Source: Inia geoffrensis (lineage: Eukaryota > Chordata > Mammalia > Artiodactyla > Iniidae). Taken from it: DNA of 64,000 nt. The position numbers and the translations under genes are program-made. Under the pieces are notes generated by a model, which saw only the letters and a list, made by a program, of their open reading frames with translations, did not search any database and had not been told where the DNA came from. Shown here in pieces: positions 33,715-46,440 of this stretch; positions within the stretch are counted from its first letter, which is position 1; the number at the start of each line of letters is the position of its first letter. The stretch covers positions 127,596,695 to 127,660,694 of the forward strand of contig CM070904.1 in the NCBI GenBank assembly GCA_036417435.1, in the 5' to 3' direction.

Positions 33715-35860
33715 CTCAGCTCCGGCACGTCTGTTTCTCCCTCCATTGGCTTCTTCCTACTTCCCTAACCAAGTAGATGACTCACAGCCCATGCTGTACC
33801 CTGCAGGGACGCGAGCAGACAGTGACACGCAGCTGTTCGCATGTTTAGGAAGCTCAAGAGTGGGGTGAGGCAAGCGGGGGACCCCGCACAAGACATGAGA
33901 GGCGCCCACTCTCAGGTGCCCACCTGGACGTGCTCCACCTGGAACTTAGCGTCCCAGGGCCTTGCTTGCCTCACCCCAGCCCTGGTCTGCAGAGCAGGTG
34001 GAGGAGGGGTCACCGGATGCCAGGTGGAGTGACAGGCAGCGACACACTGACCTGCAGCTCTGACAAGGCCCCCCGGGAAGGAGCGGGGGTGGGCAGAGGG
34101 GCAGCCAGGAGAGGCCATCCTCTGCCTTATGTGGAATTGGGTTTTAGTGCACAGGATGTAAATTGAATATTCATACCTAATTTTGAGCCTATCCCCAGAA
34201 ATGGTTTGTCTCACTTCAGTTATTTTAAAAGAGCGTTCAGTGTAGGTAGTGGCTGAGAGCACAGACTCTAGAACCGGACTGTCTAGATGTGCCAAAGTGT
34301 GCCAGCCTCTGTGCCAGGCCCTGAGGACCTGTGAGGAATAAGGAAATAGCCCTGGCTTCCAGAAGAGGCAAATGCACAGGCCAGAGGTTATATTGCCACG
34401 TGTGCGGACAACGGGTGTGTGGACAAGAGACCACACAGTGATTTCCTCCAGGGGTTGCTGGGAGAACGTTTTATGATTTAGCGTTTAGAATGATCGCCAC
34501 CGTGGTGCTGAGGATCTTGGACTCTGGGGGACCCCCAGCCCCACTGCCGACCCACTGTACTTGCTGACCCAAGTACTAAGTACTTGTCTGAGTACTCAGC
34601 CTGCCATTGCCTCCTTTCTTCATGTGTACAAAAGAGAGAACAATAACATCAACCTCGTGGGGTCCTTGGGAGGAGGAGAAGACCTACTAGTGATAAATAA
34701 CCCTGGCTACACGTCCACCCTCAGCAAATGCCTGTTGTGATCAATGTGCTCATCTGACAAAACCACATAATTCTTCACATTTCTGTCTCAGCCTCGGATG
34801 CTACAAAGGTCACAGACGTAGGAGCTGCTGTGAGCCACTCAGAACTCCACCACTCCTGGCTTCTCAGGCCAGGTCCTGGCTCCAGATATGACAAGCTGCA
34901 TGGTGTTGGCCAGGTCACTTCTGCGAGTCACACCCAAGACACCTGGGATGGGAGAACCCAAGCCCTGGGCCTGGCAGGAGTGGCCCAAGCCACCAAGCCT
35001 GGCCTCGGCCCCAGCGCCCAGTGCCACAGAGGCTCCATCAACACCAGTCTCCTTGCTCTTTTCCCTCTGTCCTCCTATGTTTTTTTCCGATTTGTCACCG
35101 GGAATCTGTCCTCTCCAACCGTGGATGGACTAGAACAGAGCAACAGCAGACCTGGCACAAACAAGCCTCCGTTTGCAGGTTAACTCCTGGAGAAGCTAAC
35201 CCTTCTGGAACTAAAAATAGAGAAAAGCGCTGCTCACCACCGGGCCAGGCTCTCAGCCTTAGCACCATTGACATTTGGGGCCGAATCGCTCTTTGTCAGG
35301 GGCTGTCTGCGCATTGCAGGATGTTAGCAGCACCCTGGCCTCTGCCCGCTAGATGCCAGTACGCCCCCCACACCAGACACTGCCAAATGCCCTCGGGGGA
35401 GGGGAAGGGGCAAATCACCCCGGGAGGTGAAAAACTGCCATGCCACGCTTCCCCTGAGACTGTTTTTTCTGGGAGATAAGAACACTAACAACAACCACTA
35501 AAAGCAGGAAACTAGGAGAAAGGACACGCCCCCAACAAAATTATAGACGCATCACCAGGCCAGTTGGTTCCTTCCATTTCAAGGGACAAAGATGTAGAGG
35601 TCACCTCAGGGGATGGGGTCTGTCACCAGGATGCATGGGAGGGGAGGAGGTGGCACAGCCCTGCATCAGGGAACTAGGAGCAACAGCCCCTGAGCGGACA
35701 GGGTACAGAAGACCCTTGTGAGCCCAGCGTCAGCCCTGGGGTCCCCTCCCTGATGGATGGACCAGGTTTTGCTGCTTTTTGCCTCTCCTTGGTCCACAGT
35801 CCTGGCCCTCACTTGGTACACCTGACATTCAAAACTTTCAGGGAGGCCAATTTAGGGTCA
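33715..35860. other. Intergenic, one MIR-like piece
   Basis: A MIR-like segment is visible near 34235-34330 (GTGGCTGAGAGCACAGACTC). Otherwise I see unique sequence with no gene. Confidence 0.45.
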
Positions 35861-35884
35861 GCTAATCTCCATTAGCTGTCTTAT

Positions 35885-36080
35885 GAGTTTGGATTCCCCA
35901 GAAACAAACTCTGAGACAAAGCTTCAAGTGCAAGGGGTGTATTTGGGAGTAACTCCCAGAAGCACTAGAGAGGGAGTAGGGAATTGAAACTAGGAAGGGA
36001 AGGAAGCCAGTAAAGGATGCTCTCAGAACGGGTAGCCACTCTGGCCAAATGGGGCTTAATCTGTGGGTGCCAGTGTGGAA
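35885..36080. mobile_element. Ancient interspersed repeat, family unnamed
   Basis: The text GGATTCCCCAGAAACAAACTCTGAGAC and AAGGGGTGTATTTGGGAGTAA recalls an old repeat that also appears at about 45612-45690. I cannot name the family with confidence. Confidence 0.35.
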
Positions 36081-36438
36081 CACAAGCCTGTGTTATCCCA
36101 TCCAAAGAGGAGAGAGCTGGGTGCCTACACACCCTCTCTCATGAGCCACAGTTAAGGGCTGCCTCTGGGGGGTGTTAATTCCTCAGCCGATAATACAGCC
36201 TATACAGCAAAGGCAATTCCGATGATCAGAGAGCGCTCTCAGGCCTGAAGAGCCACACTCGGGCATGACGTGGGTGGGGCCCCAATGTGTCTCTTCTGCC
36301 ACCTGATAGGATCAGTGCTACCGGACAGAGTTCTAGGACCATGCCAGCCCACCAGCACTGGCCTCTCCTACTTTTCTTCTGTGCTGAGATCCCTGAGTGC
36401 TCAGAAAAACGTCTCTGAAGAGATATTCAGCGTAAGTA

Positions 36439-37000
36439 TGTCCCAAACAGTACAATGAGAGACTGAATATACACACAGATAATGGTCAGACCATGTATAA
36501 AAGTAGATCTCTGACCCACAACCTGCAGCAACCTGCCCAGGAAACCAAGCCCTTATCTACAGTAACTGGCCCAGGAAGGCAGCATGCTGTAAGCCAGACT
36601 TGGGGGAAGTGAGACAGCTGTCTCTGCTGACAATCCAGGAAGCCAAACAACAACTCCTGGTCCCAAACAGCCAGAATTTGATTACTAATGGACTGCTTCC
36701 CAAACGTTTGTCCCCATTTCCTACTTAAGACCAACCAGAGAGAGCCAAATATGGAGCCCTAAACCAGCCACATAGCACACCTCCCTCGTAGCTGGCCACC
36801 TCCAGCTTCCCCAGGCCCACTGTCCCCCATCAGTCCCCACACCCGAAGCCCTCCCTTCTTCCACCAGAAAGCTTTCCCACTCCCCTGCCTGCCTCTGAGT
36901 TGCTGCCAAAGCACAGGTGATGGTGGCTGACCCCCTTGCCGTAGCCAGCTCTGAATAGAGAGCCTTTACTTTTCTCATTTGATTGGTCTTTATTTCTACA
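36439..37000 (+). mobile_element. Candidate solitary LTR of an endogenous retrovirus
   Basis: A 562-bp segment starts TGTCCCAAAC and ends TTTCTACA, as LTRs start TG and end CA. A direct repeat TAAGTATGTC[C/T]CAAA (36433-36447 and 37002-37016) flanks or overlaps its ends. Near the 3' end, GAATAGAGAGCCTTTAC resembles the degraded poly(A) region of ERV1-type LTRs. No internal viral gene is present. The repeat is longer than a normal 4-6-bp LTR duplication, so the exact borders are uncertain. Confidence 0.45.
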
Positions 37001-37529
37001 ATAAGTATGTCTCAAATAATTTACACTAAAAATTTTTGGGGTTTTATCTGATATTGAAATTTAACTGGGCGTGTCCTGAATTATATCCAGAGATGCTAAT
37101 GCTGCTTCATCTACGTGAGGATCCAAGTCAGTGCTCCACCCCCTCGGGTTCGAGGACCTGCTGTGTTTCCACAGCTGGAAGGAGGCACTTCAAATCTATA
37201 AGGTACTCGTCTGTAGTGAGCAAAGAGCAGAGACAGTAAACACCACCAACTGCAGACTGTCTTCCCATCAAAAAAGAACCAAGTGGAAGCTAAGGGAGTA
37301 TTCGCTTTAGGGTTGAACTTTTAAACATAAATGGGAACTTAGAGAAGTAAATATTCCCTGTCAAAGATGCATTTAACTCATAAGTTATCTAACATTAATT
37401 ACCTATTGGCTGCATGACTTTGGACAAGCTACTTTACATCTCAGGGGAGAGAGGTTTTGCAATCTGAGTTCAGCCACATGAACTACCTCTTTTTAAGAAA
37501 AAAAACAGTCAACACTCTTCAGGGGAACG

Positions 37530-38460
37530 TGACAGAATTCTGAGGATCTGCAATTTATCGTTCACAATATCCAGGATACGATATCATTCATCATGTCCAG
37601 GATATAATCCAAAATTGCTTTATATAAAAAGAATCTGCAAAAAAAAAAAAAAGAATCTGCAAGATTCTTAGAGAAAAGATAAGAAACAGAGATCAACCCC
37701 ATTCCAGATATTGGAATTAGCAGATAAAAATTTACAGCACGGCTTCCCTGGTGACGCAGTGGTTGAGAGTCCGCCTGCCGATGCAGGGGACACGGGTTCG
37801 TGCCCCGGTCCGGGAAGATCCCACGTGCTGCGGAGCGGCTGGGCCCGTGAGCCATGGCCGCTGAGCCTGCGCGTCCGGAGCCTGTGCTGCGCAACGGGAG
37901 AGGCCACAACAGTGAGAGGCCCGCGTACCGCAAAAAAAAAAAAAAAAAAAAAAATTCACAGCGGCTATTATAATTACTCCCAAGGACATAAAGGAAAATA
38001 TTCCTGAAATAAATTAAGAGATAGATAAATCTCAGCAGAGAAATAGACATTTAAAAAAGTCTACACAGAATTCTAGTTGAGTAAAAAATACCCTTCAAGA
38101 ATGAACATGAAATAAAGACATTTGCACATAAGAGAAAAATGAGAGAATTTGTTGCTGTCAGATTTACAACCAAAAAAATGCTAAAGGAATTTTTTAGGCT
38201 AATGGGATATGATAATAGGTAGAAACTCAGTTCTTTAGGAAAGAAGGAAAAGCTTTGGAAATGTTAAATATATGGATAAATATAAAAGACTCTTTTCTCT
38301 TTAATTTCTTTAAAATATACTGTGTAAAACAATAATTATAACATGTTATTGTAGGGTTTATAAAATATATAGATGAAATACTTATGATAATTGTAGCTTA
38401 AAGGTAGAGGAGGGTGGGAAATGGAGCTATATGATTGCCAGGTTTAAACATTTCACATGA
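37530..38460 (+). mobile_element. Probable old L1-type fragment hosting a SINE
   Basis: Segments such as CCTTCAAGAATGAACATGAA, GAGAATTTGTTGCTGTCAG and AAATGCTAAAGGAATTTTTT recall an old L1-type family. The SINE at 37741-37950 interrupts it. The assignment is by eye. Confidence 0.4.
37741..37950 (+). mobile_element. Cetacean tRNA-derived SINE
   Basis: Full-length copy with B box GGTTCGTGCCCC and a long A-tail. An imperfect duplication AAAATT[T/C]ACAGC flanks it (about 37727-37738 and 37951-37962). Confidence 0.92.
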
Positions 38461-38516
38461 AGTGGTACAATATTAACTCTAAATAGACCGTGAAGTGTTA
38501 AAAGATATATGCTTTA

Positions 38517-38708
38517 GGGCTTCCCTGGTGGCACAGTGGTTGAGAGTCCGCCTGCCGATGCAGGGGACACGGGTTCGTGCCCAGGTCCGGGAAGATCCCA
38601 CATGCCGCGGAGCGGCTGGGCCCGTGAGCCATGGCCGCTGAGCCTGTGCGTCCGGAGCCTGTGCTTCGCAACAGGAGAGGCCACAACAGTGAGAGGCCCG
38701 CGTACCGC

Positions 38709-38736
<28 letters not shown>
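38517..38736 (+). mobile_element. Cetacean tRNA-derived SINE
   Basis: Full-length body from GGGCTTCCCTGG with an A28 tail (38709-38736). The long pure tail suggests a young copy. Confidence 0.92.
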
Positions 38737-38740
<4 letters not shown>

Positions 38741-41412
38741 TAATCTCTAGAACAACCACCAAAGGAGGGGATTCTAAGGGAGCTATGTGTCTTCCAGTGG
38801 CCTCCATATTTCTTCCATATTTCTGGGTTTTGATCCTTTTCTGTCCCTTGCTGGTCCCTACCCCAATTCATTCACTCGGCAAAACACCACCCATGAGTGA
38901 AAGCCCATGTGTAAGACGGACTTCACTGAAATTTGGGGGCAGTGTTTTGTTGCCACGTCACAGACAACAATTTACAAATAACTATTCTACATCTTTGTTC
39001 TTAAAATTCTTCACCCTAAATTTCTCCCTGAGCTACTTTCTCTGGGGTGCCCCCGCACCCTGCACTGGCCCTCCTTCTGCTCAGAACTCTCCACAACCTT
39101 CTTATTTTGTCCTATGGAACCACATGGTTCTCCGCTGCATTCAAAGCCCATCCTTGCCATGATTTGGGGGTCACTACTTCACAACAGCCATGACCTTGCA
39201 AGGTGCAAGAAGGTAGTTTTCTCTTTGAAAAATTCCACTACTAACTTTTAGACCCATGTTTTCCTCTTTTTTACGTATAGATACACAACTGAGCTGTCTC
39301 CCAGCTCCCTTCTCTATTAAATAGAACAGATGAGCTCCAATCCAAACTTGCATCAGCCACTCATCCAGGTTCTGAGCCAAAGAAACCCGCCCTTGACAGC
39401 CATTGTTACTGAAGTAACTTCCCCGGGGCCCCATGCCCCACCCCCCCGGCTTATTTGCTCTGCCAGAATATAAAATTATTAAGCACGTCCCACATGCTAG
39501 GCACACAGTGCTTGTCATAATATTGTCATAATATTACATATATAACTCTCCCTAAGAGGGGTTTTTCGGGAGGCTGCTAAGAGTATATAAAATCTTCTCT
39601 CCCTATCATCTCCTTGTTACTGACGGACACTGGGCCACCTTAAGGCCAGTTTGAGAAACCTTAGTCTGACCGTCGCAGTCATCCATTGCCACATAATGAA
39701 CCCCTCCAAAACTCAATGGCTTAAAACAGCGACGACACTTATTTGGCTCATAAATCTGCAATTGGGGCAGGGCTTGTCGGGGACAGCAGAAAGCTGCTTT
39801 AAAATCCTCAGTGCCGTTCTCCCCTACCCCCTCCACTTCCTGGTCCTCTCTTCTCTCCCCCTCGCCCTCCTTCCCCTCTCCACCACCCACCTCTACACCC
39901 ATCCTTCCTCACTCCCCTCTCTCTGCCCTAGTTCATGCAACCCCTTTTTTATCAAGTTAAATTCAGACTCTCACGTTTTTCCTTTCCCCATGGCCCATTT
40001 CTATCTTTCCTCAATGGAACCAACAAAATTTTTCCTCGTTAAGAAGGTGGAAGAGGGTGGGTCGTCACTCTTTAATATTTTTCATATATATATAATATTT
40101 GAAAATAAACCAAATAATTTTAATTCAGTAATTATATTTGCAAATTAACCCAGTATTTTGGGTAGACTAGACATCTTTGTATGTGCATAACCCATGGTTG
40201 TAAATAGATGCACCTGAACGTATAGGATATGGCACACTCAAGAGAGACATTAATGAAGAGATTATAGGGGTGCAGGCATCGAAGAGAACTAGCAAAGGAT
40301 GTTGAGGCACCCAGGGATTAGCAACAGCAGAAAGCCATCACTACCCATAGATCTGAAGCGGCGTGGTGTTACCCAAGGCAGTGAGAGCTTGAGCCAGCAG
40401 AGGGGTCCCTGTCCGAAGCTATAGTCACAAAAAACAAAACGAACAAACACCGCCAAAAAACCCCACCAATAACAACAAAGAAGGACATGGGTTAAAAACA
40501 CCTTGACTTTCCCTCTTCTCCTGCCTTTTTATTTCCTTCAGGTTCTTCTCATTGGCCAAACCCAACCAGAGGCCAGAGGGCAAGGGAGCTCAGGTGGTGA
40601 TGCTGTCACAGGGGTCAGCCTCCAGACATGGAACACACTGAGAAGGGCAGAGAATGGGGAGGACGGTGGGCAAAGGGAGAAAACCCAGCACAACTTGTTA
40701 CAAAGATGAGTTAGATCATGGTAACTCTTTCAAACTATGCATACATCAGGAGTAAAAGAAGGTGGGGGGAGGCACGTGCCCAAACAATTAAGAAAAATAG
40801 ACATTGACAGCAATTGGCGTGACAGCCATTCTTAATTACATGAGCTAACAAAGTGGGACTCCTGGCATGACTTACTACAAAGGAATTTATATTTGGCTTG
40901 GAAAGCAGAATGGTTCTTATAACAGATTCTTCTAATTATGTTTTGCTTGTGCCAATACGAAGATTTGCTTCCTCAAGTAAATACCACCTGATCACAAAGC
41001 AAGATGGCTCAAAAGTACACTGAACTCCAGGTGGAAGCCAGGCTGGGATTTGGCGATTTGCTGCAGATGATGCTAAAGTAAATGGAAGTTGTTGCTTTGG
41101 TTTCACGGGGGCTGCTCTCTCCAACTAGTCTGTCAAAGCACCAGAGGCAGCTACTGTATCTTATGCTTTTTCTGGATGCCTCAGAAATAATGGTACTCAA
41201 AGTTCACTAGGCATGAGAGTCACCTAAGGAACTTGTGAGAGTGCAGATTCCGAGGCCCACCAGAAGGAAGGATTCCCTTGGTCTAGATGGTGTCTAAGAA
41301 TCTGAATTTCAACATTCATTCCAGACCATTCTGATGCTGGTGGTCAGGGCAACACATTTAGGGAAACGCTGTTCCAAAGGCTGAACACACGATTCATACG
41401 CCAAGGAGACAA
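38737..41412. other. Intergenic, no gene recognised
   Basis: Mixed unique sequence. An ancient repeat is suspected near 39675-39775 (CATTGCCACATAATGAACCC). No exon structure or RNA gene was seen. Confidence 0.45.
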
Positions 41413-42595
41413 AGAGGTGTAATAGACAAAGTGGGTGTCATAATAGACAAAGTGGGTAGAATAGACAAAGTGGGTGTCATAGACAAAGTGGGTGTCATAG
41501 ATGATAAAGTGGGTGTCATAGATGACAAAGTGGGTGCCATAGACAAAGTGGGTGTAATAGATGATAAAGTGGGTTTAATAAATGATAGAATAGGTGTAAT
41601 AGATGATAAAGTAGGTGTCATAGATAAAGGGGGTGTAATAGATAAAATGGGTGTAATACACAAAGTGGGTGTCATAGATGTTAAAGTGGGTGTAATAGAT
41701 GATAAAGTGGGTGTCATAGATAAAGTGGGTGTCATAGACAATGTGGGTGTCATAATAGACAAAGTGGGTGTCATAGATAAAGTGGGTGTCATAGACAAAG
41801 TGGGTATAATAGACAAAGTGGGTGTCATAATAGACAAAGTGGGTATAATAGACAAAGTGGGTGTCATAGACAAAGTGGGTGTAATAGATGATAAATTGGG
41901 TGTCATAGATGATAAAGTGGGTGCCATAGACAAAGTGGGTGTAATAGATGATAAAGTGGGTGTAATAAATGATAGAATAGGTGTAATAGATGATAAAGTA
42001 AGTTTCATAGATAAAGGGGGTGTAATAGATAAAATGGGTGTAATAGATAAAATGGGTGTAATACACAAAGTGGGTGTCATAGATGTTCAAGTGGTTGTAA
42101 TAGATGATAAAGTGGTGTCATAGATAAAGTGGGTGTCATAGACAAAGTGGGTGCCACAGACAAAGTGGGTATAATAGATGATAAAGTGGGTATAATAAAT
42201 GATAAAGTGGGTGTAATAGATGATAAAGTGGGTGTAACAGATGATAAAGTGGGTGTAATAGATGATAAAGTGGTTGTCATAAAGTGGGTGTCATAGATAA
42301 AGTGGGTGTCATAGACAAAGGGAGTGTAATAGACGTTAAAGTGGGTGTAATAGACAAAGCGGGTGTCATAGACAAAGTGGGTGTCATAGATGATAAAGTG
42401 GGTGTAATAAATGATAAAGTGGATGTAATAGATGATAAAGTGGGTGTAATAGATGATAAATTGGGTGTCATAAAGTGGGTGTCATAGATAAAGTGGGTAT
42501 AGTAGATAAAGTGGGTGACATAGACAAAGTGGGTGGCATAGATAAAGTGGGTATCATAGATGATAAAGTGGGTATAATAGATAAAGTGAGGAGAT
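41413..42595 (+). repeat. 18/21-bp minisatellite with higher-order blocks
   Basis: The basic units are 18 bp (GTGTCATAGACAAAGTGG) and 21 bp (with an extra GAT, as in AGATGATAAAGTGGGTG). The array runs about 1.18 kb. Composite blocks recur: the rare block containing AATAAATGATAGAATAGG occurs at 41577 and 41964, about 387 bp apart, with the same surrounding order of variants. Related blocks follow near 42194 and 42406. Unit lengths divisible by three leave long open frames on both strands. These are by-products, not genes. Confidence 0.95.
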
Positions 42596-42692
42596 GATTT
42601 GGGTCCAGAGCTGGGTTCAAATCCTAACTTTGTCCTTGATTAGTTGAGGCCAGTTACCTTCTCTGATTGTCATTTTCAAAAAGAGTAAAGAA

Positions 42693-42900
42693 CAGGGGAT
42701 TCCCTGGTGGCACAGTGGTTGAGAATCCGCCTGCCGATGCAGGGGATGCGGGTTCGTGCCCCGGTCCGGGAAGATCCCACATGCCGTGGAGCGGCTGGGC
42801 CCGTGAGCCATGGCCGCTGAGCCTGTGCGTCCGGAGCCTGTGCTCCGCAACGGGAGAGGCCACAGCAGTGAGAGGCCCACGTATCGCAAAAAAAAAAAAA
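42693..42900 (+). mobile_element. Cetacean tRNA-derived SINE
   Basis: The body starts GGGGATTCCCTGGTGGCACAG, a variant start. A near-perfect duplication AAAAAGAGTAAA[G/A]AA lies at 42678-42692 and 42901-42915. It inserted about 100 bp past the minisatellite. Confidence 0.92.
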
Positions 42901-42915
42901 AAAAAGAGTAAAAAA

Positions 42916-45025
42916 TGTACCTGAGAGTACACTTGAAGGTAATAAATGAAAAGTGAAAATCATGATTAATACCCAGTGACACTCACCATTTGTACCCAGA
43001 AGCTCCTTGAGTGAGGTTTACTCAAGATGACAGGGCTCTGGGAGTCCTACCGCAAAGGACCCGTTAGGATGGCACCTCTGAGGCCCAGGACTATGTCCTT
43101 GTGCCCACGGAGCACCATCCTGCGATACGGTAGCTCATACATTTCATAGATTTTTAGGCTTTGCTCTTTCCTTGTTTCCACTCAGGAAATTATTATTCAT
43201 CCTGCAGCATATGGATAACAGGTTTTTCTACCCATTCTCTCTCGTCATTGGCATTACACCATTCAACAATATGGTGTTAACAAAAAAGTATTAAAACTAG
43301 CCATCTTAATTTTTTGGTTCTGGGTCATAGTATAGCAAAATGAAAAGGAAACTCTTTCACACAGTCCCAGTGGTGCAGAAACATTTAGAAGTGATTCTAA
43401 ATATAGATTTCCAGCTGACAGAGGGGTTGTTTTATGTCATTCTGTAATTTCCTTTTCACAGCGTGTTCTGTGTGCTGGGGTAAAGACTTTTAATGAAGTC
43501 AGAATGCTAAATTTAAGTGAACCTTTGCTCTCCATTCATTGCAAAAGCATTTTGTTACCATTTAATTGGCTGCGCATCTTGGCATCAGACGCCCAAGCAG
43601 CAAAACAGAAATCAGACCTCGTAATGCAACAGTCTTGATGATGCCCAGATTCTAACTATCACTGTGGGTCTTTCCTAATCTTTGACTTAATAGACTTTCA
43701 GTGAATACATGTAAAAAGAGTTTCCATTGTTCCTATTAAATCATCCTAATTAGACATGAATATGTGATAATATGACTTGAGGAATATTTTACATAATGTA
43801 AGTACCAATATTAGATGACATATAATAAGCTCCAAATTTTGTGGTCAATGAATAGCCTACGAACACCACTTATTGTCGGGAATAAATTTAAAATGCAAGC
43901 TGTTCCAAGCAAGCCATACAAAACATTTTCTTATAACTCAGGTCCAAAATCTACAGTAACCTGTTAGTGACTATAAAATCTGATGTAGCTCTACTGGACC
44001 TTCAAACTTAGGTGTGCATATGAATCACCTGAGAGGCTGTTTAAAAATACAGGTTCTGGGGCCACCCACAGAGAAGTTGAGTCAGTAGCTCTGAGGGTGG
44101 GGGAGAGGTGAAAAGTGCATTTTAAACATCTCCCCAGGTGATGCTGGTGTAGCTACTTGGGAACTAACTAGTCCATTTTTCCTGGAGGCCCTCCTCTCTC
44201 CTTTGTTCCTACCCATGGGCCACTCCCAACCCAGGTATCCTTTTCAACACTGGCCTGGAGGCAGGTGTGTATCTATGATCAAGGAACGTTCTTCCAGCTC
44301 TCCAGCTCTTGGCTTGACCGCATGACAATCTAATCACTAACAAGGTAAATTCACACAGATCCAACAGGTTGCCCCCAGAGAACGCTCAGAGAGGTTCTAG
44401 ATGCCTTTGGGCCAAACAAAAATGCACAGTCATGTGCGTTCTTTTCTTGATCCTCTCTACTCTGTAGGGTGGGTCTTATGTGTGCTTTACAGAGGAAGAA
44501 ACTGAGGTTCAGAGAGGCCAGGGCACTTGGCAAAGCTCACACAAGAAAGGTGGAGAATTCTGAGCCTGTCTCAGGCTCCAAACCTGTGCTTACCTTGTCA
44601 AGAGCTCAGTTATGTTGCCAGGATATGTGGAGGTGGGTTAAGCATTTTACATAAAAGAATAAACCAATTACCTCTCGGAATTAATTTTCTATACAAGAGG
44701 AGATTACTGTACATTCACAGAATAGCAGCTACACAGGAAATGATTAAAATTCTAAGAAACATCTCCCTGTCTCTAGCTTCAGACCTTTTACAATGCTTCC
44801 ATCTTATGGTTAGGTGTGAAAACAGAAAATTAAGTCCTGGTTTGTCTCTGGTTTTCAAACCCTCTATGGATGGCCCAAGGACATCCTGGCTTGGGTGGGG
44901 GCATTGCAGGAGCTATTTCCCAACAGGATCAGAAAAGTGATCTTCATAAACGTAAGGCTGGAATTTTCGAAGCTAACTTTTGCAGTTTCGATGGTTTTGC
45001 AGTTTTGATAGTATTCTCAGACTCC
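42916..45025. other. Intergenic, A/T-rich, no gene recognised
   Basis: Long unique-looking sequence. A MIR-like core (AGAGGAAGAAACTGAGGTTC) is at about 44460-44540. The stretch 43440-43930 is free of recognisable repeats. Confidence 0.45.
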
Positions 45026-45290
45026 ATAACAAAATAACATACTGTTCATTTTCTGGTGAGAGCCCATTTCCTGGTTCACAGACGGCTGTTTTCTCAGTCT
45101 TCACATGGCAAAGAGAGAAAGAGATTTCTCTCTCCCTTCCTTTTCTTATAAAACCTATTGGATTAGGGCCCCATGCTTATGACCTCATCAAAATTTATCT
45201 CCTAAAAGCTCTATATCCAAATACAGTCACCTTGGATTTAGGGATTCAACATATGAATATGGGGGGCATACAATTCTGTTCAGAGCAGAT
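45026..45290. mobile_element. Ancient interspersed repeat, shared type with 50970-51310
   Basis: The text CTGGTGAGAGCCCATTTCC, TCTCTCTCCCTTCC and GGATTCAACATATGAATATGG matches in order and orientation the similar blocks at 50970-51310. Two copies of one old family are implied. I leave the family unnamed. Confidence 0.5.
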
Positions 45291-46109
45291 GGATTCAGTA
45301 ATTTTCTCGAAAAGCAACTTTGGAGAGATGCAAATAGGCAGCTTTTCCTAACTGAAGACAGTAAGCTCTGAGAAGGTACACTTCCAACCCTTTTGTGGAA
45401 AAATGGATGGTGTATCAGGAAGTCAACACGTGGGGTTACCAGGCCTTAGGCCGGAACCCTGAAAGATGCTGTGGCTGCTGAATCCGGTTCCACAGTGTCT
45501 GAGGCAGAATTGTATGCAAATGTGTTTGAATATGTCCATTTCTCAGGGAGGTATGCTCTAGCCACAGTGGCTTCCCTGCTGGTTTTTGGCAAGCTATGGC
45601 CTTAGGGCTGTCTTAGGCTGGGTTCCCTAGAAGCAGAGCCTGAGACTGGGATTCTTGTGCCAGCAATTTATTGACAAAATGCTCTCAATCCAGACATCAG
45701 GATAGGCATTGAGGAAAGGAGGATAGGTCAGGGGAAGAAGTTAGGCAGAATTGTAGTTTTTGGAGAAGTCTGTCCTCAGTCTGTCCCATGGGGCACTCCG
45801 GAAGATATATTGCATCACAGGGAGTGTCCTGTTCAAAGGCAAGGGCCCTGGGCACCCAAGCCCCCTCCTATCAGTTAGTCATTGACCGCCTTCTAGTCAT
45901 CTCTTGGAGGGGAGCTGGCTCTGGTCAGCCAAGGGCAGTCCTCCAGAGAAGGGGACAGTTGTGAGCCTTCTGCTGTCAACACCCACTTCAACACAGGACT
46001 GGGTGCACTGGCTGCTGCAGAGGACCAGGTGGGCTCCAAACGCACCTGCTACAGAGCTTGCCCTAGCTGAGCCCTCTACCTGGATGCTCTTCCGCCAGAT
46101 AACCTTTTA

Positions 46110-46440
46110 GCAGACTCCCTCCCTGCTGTCAGGTCTTTGCTAAAACCTCACCTTCTCAATGAGGTCCACACTGGCCACCCTGGCCACCTTACTGGTGTGC
46201 AAACTGCACCTCTACCCCCTCACCAGCACCCTGACTCTGATCCACTCTTTCTTTTTGTTCACAGCTCTCATTGCCCTCAGACATACATAACTTACGTCTT
46301 TCATATGTTCAGTTTTCTTATGGTCTGTGTGTCCCATTAGAATGGAAGCTTTAAGGGCAGAAACGCTGGTCTAGCTTTAGCCCCGAGAATACCACCTGGC
46401 ATATGCAAGGCACTTAATCAATGCTTGCTGAGTTAATTAT
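46110..46440 (+). mobile_element. L2 3'-end fragment
   Basis: L2 3'-end landmarks are present: CTCAATGAGGTCCACACTGG, CATTAGAATGGAAGCTTTAAG and GGCACTTAATCAATGCTTGC. It is degraded. Confidence 0.65.

Noticed and set aside
41394..42123. Long open frames with DKVGVI or TLSMTP repeats on both strands
   Set aside because: They are by-products of 18- and 21-bp tandem units. Frames are open on both strands and there is no promoter or homology.
41413..42595. CRISPR array
   Set aside because: The repeats are contiguous without unique spacers, and the genome is mammalian.
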